Notes under the pieces: generated by a model
What the model saw: the letters and a program-made list of their open reading frames with translations, nothing else
Databases searched by the model: none
What the model was told of the DNA's origin: nothing
NCBI GenBank assembly: GCA_949283935.1
Contig: CASDUJ010000008.1
Coordinates: 16,301-80,300, forward strand
Direction: 5' to 3'
From: an uncultured bacterium
Lineage (GTDB): Bacteria > Cyanobacteriota > Vampirovibrionia > Gastranaerophilales > JAILCC01
Length of the DNA: 64,000 bases
Program-made: the position numbers and the translations under genes
Shown: positions 59,303 through 64,000 of the stretch, in pieces
How positions within the stretch are numbered: position 1 is the stretch's first letter
Layout of the letters: each line of letters starts with the position of its first letter

Positions 59303-60484
59303 CTAAAAACCTTCTTCTTTATGTTTTTGAATAATTTTTGATATTAATTCATCAAGTTTATCAAAATCTTCTTGCTTAGGTTTTCCCTTAACTAAAACAG
59401 GTTCTATAACTTCAAGTTTTAAATTTGCAAAAGGTTCTGATAATTTTTCTATAAGTTTACCACCCCAGCCATAAGAACCTACAAATGTAGTATATTTTGC
59501 TTTTGGACATAAAACTCCGACTAAATAAGCTGCATTCATTGCCATAGGATGTGGACCTGCAAGTACCATAGAGCTTCCCAAAATAATTGTTGTGGCATCA
59601 ACAAGTCCTGTGGCAAGTTCACCTAAATCTCCATTTACTATGTCAAATTTTTGTGTGTGAATATTATTTTCATTTAGTTTTTTTGAAATATAATTTACCA
59701 TTTCTAAAGTAGATCCATACATTGATACATAAGGAATTAGAACTAAATTTTTGCCTTTGTCTGAACTCCAATCTTCGTATAAATTTAAAATGAAAGATGG
59801 ATTTTTGTAAATTGGTCCATGGCTTGGCAAAACCATTTGGGGATTGAGGTCTTTGATAAGTTGTACGTATTTTTTGCAAAATGTTCTAAAGGGCATCATA
59901 ATTTCCGCATAGTAACGTTTTGCACAATGTTCAAGTTTTTTATCTTCTTTTGCAAAAACATTATCAAATGTATAATGTGCTCCTAAAAAATCGCAAGTGA
60001 AAAGCATATTATCTTCTACTAAATAAGAAAACATTGTATCAGGCCAGTGTACTCCAGGGGTAAGCATAAATTTTAAAGTTTTGTCGCCCAATGATAGTTC
60101 ATCACCGTTTTTGATTGTTTCTATTCGATTTTCAGGAATATGAAGCATTTCTTTAATGTTATTTTTACAAATATTGTTGGTTATAATTTTAGCGTTTGGA
60201 TATTTTTTTATTAATTCTGGCAAAGCTCCGGTGTGATCTTGTTCTCCATGATTTGCAATTATATAATCGATTTTTGTAATGTTGTTTTTATCAAGATTAT
60301 TTAAATATTCTTTGACTTTAGGAGGATATGTAGTGTCAATTAATGCATTTTTTTCGCTGCCTTTTATGAAATAAGAATTATAACTTGTTCCATTTTCTAA
60401 TGGAATTAATTCATCAAAATATTTTCTTTCACTATCATTTAGTCCGCAGTAAAAAACATTGTTTTTAATTTCCTGAAATTTCAT
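59303..60484 (-). CDS. Flavodiiron protein (FprA/ROO type)
   Basis: This 393-residue protein has an N-terminal metallo-beta-lactamase domain and a C-terminal flavodoxin domain. The diiron ligands sit in ANHGEQDHTGALPEL (H-x-E-x-D-H), TPGVHWPDTMFSYL, FTCDFLGAHY and LPSHGPIYK. The FMN domain begins LVLIPYVSMYGSTLEMVNYI. Such proteins reduce O2 and/or NO in anaerobes and cyanobacteria. The C-terminal flavin reductase domain of cyanobacterial Flv proteins is missing, so this is the anaerobe type. The ATG at 60484 follows GGAGGCAAAATT. Confidence 0.93.
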   Translation of the reverse strand: MKFQEIKNNVFYCGLNDSERKYFDELIPLENGTSYNSYFIKGSEKNALIDTTYPPKVKEYLNNLDKNNITKIDYIIANHGEQDHTGALPELIKKYPNAKIITNNICKNNIKEMLHIPENRIETIKNGDELSLGDKTLKFMLTPGVHWPDTMFSYLVEDNMLFTCDFLGAHYTFDNVFAKEDKKLEHCAKRYYAEIMMPFRTFCKKYVQLIKDLNPQMVLPSHGPIYKNPSFILNLYEDWSSDKGKNLVLIPYVSMYGSTLEMVNYISKKLNENNIHTQKFDIVNGDLGELATGLVDATTIILGSSMVLAGPHPMAMNAAYLVGVLCPKAKYTTFVGSYGWGGKLIEKLSEPFANLKLEVIEPVLVKGKPKQEDFDKLDELISKIIQKHKEEGF

Positions 60485-60575
60485 AATTTTGCCTCCTAGG
60501 AACATTTCCTAATAAAAATAACACAAGAAATAAAAAAATAAAACCCCCTGTAATAAAGCATTTAGAGCTAATTTA

Positions 60576-60974
60576 TTAATCTTGATATACTCTTTTTATA
60601 TATTGAGAAATAGATTCTATAAATTTGGGACATTTATTTGTTTTTATTGCCAACAAATGAGTTACTATATAGAAAACATCAAAGTAGTGAAAATCTTGAG
60701 GAGTTATTCCTGAACAAATTTTTATTCCTTTGGCAAGTTTTTCTGGCAAATCTGGACTTTTGTAGTTTATTTCGTACCAAAATTTTCCTTTTCTTTTTTT
60801 TCTTATTAGTTCTAAAGAATCTTCTTTACTTAGTTTTTTTACATTTGGTATATTTAAAATAGTCTGAAGTTGATAAAAAACATTTTTTATGTGAATTTTA
60901 TCTTCTATACTATCTGTTTTAAGGAAGAAGGATTCTGGTTTTGTTATAAGTTTTGCGCCAAATGTAGTTTTCAT
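60576..60974 (-). CDS. Hypothetical protein, TTFGAKL-type N-terminus
   Basis: I do not recognise this 132-residue protein. The N-terminus is MKTTFGAKLITKPESFFL. The rest is helical and basic, with KRKGKFWYEINYKSPDLP and an HYFDVFYIVTHLLAI segment near the end. A short N-terminal 'FGAK' pattern also occurs, in altered form, in the 48919 gene (NFAGK). The ATG at 60974 is used; a TTG lies 21 nt upstream. Confidence 0.5.
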   Translation of the reverse strand: MKTTFGAKLITKPESFFLKTDSIEDKIHIKNVFYQLQTILNIPNVKKLSKEDSLELIRKKRKGKFWYEINYKSPDLPEKLAKGIKICSGITPQDFHYFDVFYIVTHLLAIKTNKCPKFIESISQYIKRVYQD

Positions 60975-61060
60975 ATTTGTATTAAAATATCTCAAAACTA
61001 ATATTTGTTATTTGTAAAGAATTTTATTTTGAGGTTTAATTTTTACAAAGGTAGGCTAAA

Positions 61061-61792
61061 TTGAACAATAAAGTTTTAATAACAGGTAGTTCTCATGGTA
61101 TAGGACAAGCAATTGCATTAAAGCTCAGTCAAACAGGTTATGAAATTTTTTTGACCGGTCGTGATGAAAATGCTTTGAAGACTTTGTGCAAAAAAATTAA
61201 TGCAAAAGGATATTTAGCCATAGATTTGACCCAAAATAATGCGGCTGAAATCTTATATAATTCAGCAATAAACACTTTGGAGAAAATTGATATTTTAGTT
61301 AATAATGCCGGCGAATATTTCTATGGAGCAATTGAAAATATTAATGAAGTAACATTAAACAGACTTTTAACTTTAAATACTAAAATTCCTTACCAATTAA
61401 TATCTTATTGTGTAAAAAATATGAAAATGCAAAATTTTGGGCGTATTGTAAATATAGGTTCTATAAGCGGAGCTGTTGGCGAAGCTAACGCTTCTTTGTA
61501 TTCTATGACAAAATCTGCTTTGATAGGATTAACAAAATCGCTTGCACTTGAACTTGCTCAAAACTATATTACGGTAAATACTATTAATCCGGGATTTGTT
61601 AAAACTAATCTTTTAGAAAATACTTTCGATAAAGATTTTAGAGAAGAAGAATTAATTGACATAATTCCTCAATCAAGATTTATTGAAACTGTAGAAATAG
61701 CAAATTTGGTTAAATATTTAATTTCACAAGAAGCAAAAGGTTTAACAGGACAAGCAATAAATTTATGTGCAGGCATGAGCATAGGATACTAA
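61061..61792 (+). CDS. Short-chain dehydrogenase/reductase
   Basis: This 243-residue SDR has VLITGSSHGIGQAIALKLS (TGxxxGIG), LVNNAGEYFYGAIE, the Ser in NIGSISGAVGEANAS, the Tyr-x-x-x-Lys in LYSMTKSAL and INPGFVKTNL. It resembles FabG but diverges in the cofactor loop and is outside the fatty acid operon, so its substrate is open. The start is the TTG at 61061 behind AAAGGTAGG; no ATG fits. tRNA-Phe lies 67 nt downstream. Confidence 0.88.
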   Translation: MNNKVLITGSSHGIGQAIALKLSQTGYEIFLTGRDENALKTLCKKINAKGYLAIDLTQNNAAEILYNSAINTLEKIDILVNNAGEYFYGAIENINEVTLNRLLTLNTKIPYQLISYCVKNMKMQNFGRIVNIGSISGAVGEANASLYSMTKSALIGLTKSLALELAQNYITVNTINPGFVKTNLLENTFDKDFREEELIDIIPQSRFIETVEIANLVKYLISQEAKGLTGQAINLCAGMSIGY

Positions 61793-61816
61793 TTATTGTT
61801 TCTTCTAAACAAATTA

Positions 61817-61844
61817 TTGACGAAAAATATTTATCAGGTACTAT
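61817..61844 (+). promoter_or_regulatory. Promoter of tRNA-Phe
   Basis: TTGACG at 61817-61822 and TACTAT at 61839-61844 are 16 bp apart, 14 bp before the tRNA. TATAAA two bases later is an alternative -10. Confidence 0.5.
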
Positions 61845-61858
61845 AAAAGAAAATAAAT

Positions 61859-61934
<76 letters not shown>

Positions 61935-61944
61935 CTTAAGTGAT

Positions 61945-61969
61945 AAACCCCCAACGGGGTTTTTATTTT
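61945..61969 (+). terminator. Rho-independent terminator after tRNA-Phe
   Basis: AAACCCC / GGGGTTT with loop CAAC is followed by TTATTTTA. Confidence 0.85.
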
Positions 61970-62122
61970 ACGTTTTGGTTTTGTGTAATTTAATAATAAA
62001 TCGATTTAGAAGAAGGTTTTAATTATTTTGATAAAGTTTGCTTAGGCAAAAAAATAATGTAAAATTGGAGAATTTTCTAATATGGATAAATGACTTGTTT
62101 TTGAGGAAAAGAAAAAGGTGCA

Positions 62123-62151
62123 TTGAAAATTTTACACATGTATGTTATAAA
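62123..62151 (+). promoter_or_regulatory. Sigma-70-type promoter of the adhesin leader
   Basis: TTGAAA at 62123-62128 and TATAAA at 62146-62151 are exactly 17 bp apart. Transcription would begin near 62158, about 260 nt before the adhesin ATG. The 61971-62122 stretch shows nothing else that I can support. Confidence 0.6.
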
Positions 62152-62293
62152 AGTCAAACTATACAACAATTTTAGCGATTTGTAACATTTTTTTTACAAA
62201 ATAAAATTATAGTGCAAAAAATCCCGGTCCATGATAAAATAGGGAAAATTGTGTTTTCTTAACTGAATAATTTGTTTAGAAATTTAAGAAGTG

Positions 62294-62329
62294 ATGAAAA
62301 AGGATTTATATTCGGGTAAAAAAGAATAA
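62294..62329 (+). CDS. Possible leader micro-ORF (11 aa) before the adhesin
   Basis: The frame MKKDLYSGKKE ends at 62327-62329, four bases before the terminator-like hairpin. AAGAAG lies ahead of its ATG. The place of a short Lys-rich ORF right before a terminator recalls an attenuator, but an ORF of this length can arise by chance. Confidence 0.3.
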   Translation: MKKDLYSGKKE

Positions 62330-62333
62330 ATTT

Positions 62334-62374
62334 AAAAGCACCCAAATGCAATTCTGTTGTGGGGGGTGCTTTTT
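62334..62374 (+). terminator. Terminator hairpin in the adhesin leader
   Basis: AAAAGCACCC (62334-62343) and GGGTGCTTTT (62364-62373) form a perfect 10-bp stem with a 20-nt loop, ending in T. It lies 45 nt before the adhesin start, downstream of the promoter at 62123-62151. It could attenuate adhesin transcription or end a small RNA of about 215 nt. Confidence 0.65.
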
Positions 62375-62418
62375 GCTTATTTTAAAAAAGGGAAATAACA
62401 AAACAAGAGGAATAAAGC

Positions 62419-64000
62419 ATGGATTTGAAAAGATTATCGACAAAAACGTTAGTAACAGCGACTTTAGTACCAATGTTACTATTAAACATGTCAGCCAAAA
62501 CAAATGCTGCAGAAGTTTCAGTGTCCGATTGGAATGCATTGAAGTCTAATATAGAATCAGGCAACAGCATAATATTTGACGGAAACATTACTGCAAGTGA
62601 TGTTGATGCAATCTATTCAAAAAAGACTGTTCCGAGTGTAATTAATTTAAACTCAAATGTTTTAGATGTTCAAGTAAACCAAGGTTATGAATCATACGGT
62701 ATTCCTCACAATTCGGTATTTTATTTCGAGGGACATGCTGAAGGGGAAAAGACCCTAATAACTGGCGGAACAATACAAAATGCTATTAACTCAACTCTTT
62801 ATTGGCAAGTTTATGGTAGTGAACTTGAAATAACAAATATGAGTTTTCTCAATAATTATGTAACGGGTCAATATACAAGCCGTTATGGACAAGGCGGAGC
62901 ACTTAAACTTGCAAATGCAAATAAGGTTACAATATCAGATTCTGTTTTTACGGGTAATACCGTGTACGATGCTCAAAATCAATCCTATGGCGGAGCAATA
63001 GAATCTTATGCTAGTAATTTAATAATTTCAGATTCAACTTTCACGTATAATGGAATAAAAGATTATAATTCTACACCTCAAACAACTACACAAGACGGCG
63101 GAGCAATGATGATTGCTTCTGAAAACTCAACTCTTGATACTGTTACTTTTACATCTAATAAATCAACAAATTCGGGTGGCGCAATAGCTTATATTCCCGT
63201 ATATGATATAAATTCTACGATAAAAAACACCTCTTTTGAAGCTAATGAAACCGTAAATAAAGGTGGAGCAATTTATGCAGAAAAATCAGAGATAACAGAT
63301 TCAGCAAATATCGGATTAACTATTGAAAATACTGATTTTACATCAAATAAAGCGACTGGACTAAATTCAAAAGGCGGAGCAATATACGCTTCATCAGATG
63401 TTAATGCTTTAACCATTACTGATTCATCATTTAGAAATAACTCTGCAAAAGAAGGCGGGGCAATTTATAATGAATCATATTTGACAACAACAATCCATGC
63501 TAACGCTGAGGATGTTGTTTTTGAAAACAATAATTCTACAGGTACGGCTGGTGGAACAGGCAATGGTATTTATTTAAATGGTGCGCTAAATGCTCAAGCA
63601 TCTGAAGGCAAAACTTTAACAATAAACGATACAATAAAATTTGCCGATTCAAGCTCAATGCTTAATATAAACACCGATTTTACCAACAATTATTCAGGTA
63701 CGGTTGTATTAGATAAAGTGCTTGATGGCGGATACGGGATTAATCTTGGCGGTGGTGCGACTGGTGATGCCGGAACTTTAAAGTTAGGTCAAGATGCAGC
63801 CAATCAAACACTTAATTTTTTTGGAGCTTATGGCGGAACATTAGATTTGCGAAATGGAAACGCTGGTGATGTACTAACGATTAACGAATTAAGTTCAAAC
63901 ACAAATACAACAAATTTAACTCTTGATTTTGATGCAAGTTCTGGAATATCCGATAAAATAGTTGTTAAATCTCTTGAAGTAGGTGTTGATTCTGCAAAAT
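62419..64000 (+). CDS. Large exported adhesin with Pmp-like GGAI/FxxN repeats (runs off window)
   Basis: An open frame of 527 codons runs to the window end. A signal peptide (LSTKTLVTATLVPMLLLNMS, then NAAEVS) precedes a beta-helix region. At least seven GGA[I/L/M] motifs (GGALKL, GGAIES, GGAMMI, GGAIAY, GGAIYA twice, GGAIYN) alternate with about eight FxxN motifs (FLNN, FTGN, FTYN, FTSN twice, FEAN, FRNN, FENN). This is the repeat of chlamydial polymorphic membrane proteins and related autotransporters. From about residue 400 a second part (GGYGINLGGGATGDAGTLKL, LTINELSSNTNTTNLTLDFD) resembles passenger-to-autotransporter regions. The C-terminus, and any beta-barrel, is outside the window. 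AGAGGA lies 8 nt before the ATG. Codon use is slightly less AT-rich than in its neighbours. Confidence 0.85.
   Translation, partial: MDLKRLSTKTLVTATLVPMLLLNMSAKTNAAEVSVSDWNALKSNIESGNSIIFDGNITASDVDAIYSKKTVPSVINLNSNVLDVQVNQGYESYGIPHNSVFYFEGHAEGEKTLITGGTIQNAINSTLYWQVYGSELEITNMSFLNNYVTGQYTSRYGQGGALKLANANKVTISDSVFTGNTVYDAQNQSYGGAIESYASNLIISDSTFTYNGIKDYNSTPQTTTQDGGAMMIASENSTLDTVTFTSNKSTNSGGAIAYIPVYDINSTIKNTSFEANETVNKGGAIYAEKSEITDSANIGLTIENTDFTSNKATGLNSKGGAIYASSDVNALTITDSSFRNNSAKEGGAIYNESYLTTTIHANAEDVVFENNNSTGTAGGTGNGIYLNGALNAQASEGKTLTINDTIKFADSSSMLNINTDFTNNYSGTVVLDKVLDGGYGINLGGGATGDAGTLKLGQDAANQTLNFFGAYGGTLDLRNGNAGDVLTINELSSNTNTTNLTLDFDASSGISDKIVVKSLEVGVDSAK

Overview
The window is a very AT-rich bacterial chromosome segment. 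It carries about 65 densely packed genes, two tRNAs, no insertion sequence and no CRISPR array. Lipid A genes (lpxI, lpxB), a nonulosonate synthase and a Pmp-like surface protein point to a diderm envelope. A flagellin and two sigma-28-type promoters point to motility. Speed of assignment matters here, so the basis is stated: a radical SAM protein fused to DUF2344 next to an RNase E/G, a cyanobacterial-looking RNA polymerase omega subunit, an origin-like region beside dnaN, a flavodiiron protein, and several unassigned proteins with 'NFAGK / TTFGAKL'-type N-termini suggest a non-photosynthetic relative of cyanobacteria (Melainabacteria/Vampirovibrionia, perhaps a gut Gastranaerophilales). That placement is inference and would need ribosomal marker genes to confirm.

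Layout, left part. 0-5 kb: end of a NeuB-type synthase with a KdsC-like phosphatase, a minus-strand operon (unknown, TPR, YkgJ-type Cys cluster), speD, flagellin and a possible Sm-like small protein. 5-14 kb: Ogt, an HtrA-like protease, a giant coiled-coil protein with a pseudopilin-like partner, rpoZ, a short HPF, a DnaQ-like exonuclease, rsmD, a structured RNA candidate, a secreted CsgG/TolB-like protein, a nitroreductase and an LCP ligase. 14.5 kb: a candidate replication origin, then dnaN-recF-patatin. 18-25 kb: tRNA-Met, argS, an HDOD protein, small membrane proteins, a Kef-type antiporter and acpP-fabF.

Right part. 25-36 kb: a membrane-anchored small heat shock protein, a CU-repeat small RNA candidate, a Gfo/Idh/MocA dehydrogenase, a sigma-28-driven GAF/degenerate HD-GYP protein, a GT2 glycosyltransferase, RNase E/G and the radical SAM protein. 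36-40 kb: envelope operon lpxI-lpxB-DUF374-pgsA-trmL. 40-46 kb: bifunctional nuclease, zinc ribbon, possible FliK-like protein, and the fatty acid operon yceD-rpmF-plsX-fabD-fabG. 46-53 kb: a sigma-28-driven pair of tiny genes, DUF167, Rel/SpoT, an unassigned protein and a 1014-residue helicase-nuclease fusion. 53-64 kb: D-lactate dehydrogenase, an attenuator-like leader before an unassigned membrane protein, an MFS transporter, an orphan histidine kinase, clpP, a flavodiiron protein, an SDR, tRNA-Phe and the start of a large Pmp-repeat adhesin.

The points most worth following are: two near-perfect sigma-28 promoters in front of genes of unknown role; a terminator/antiterminator leader with an Arg-rich micro-ORF at 54.4 kb; DnaA-box-like repeats plus a DnaA-trio-like run before dnaN; and two candidate small RNAs. 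Start codons were moved downstream of the longest reading frame where a Shine-Dalgarno sequence supported it.
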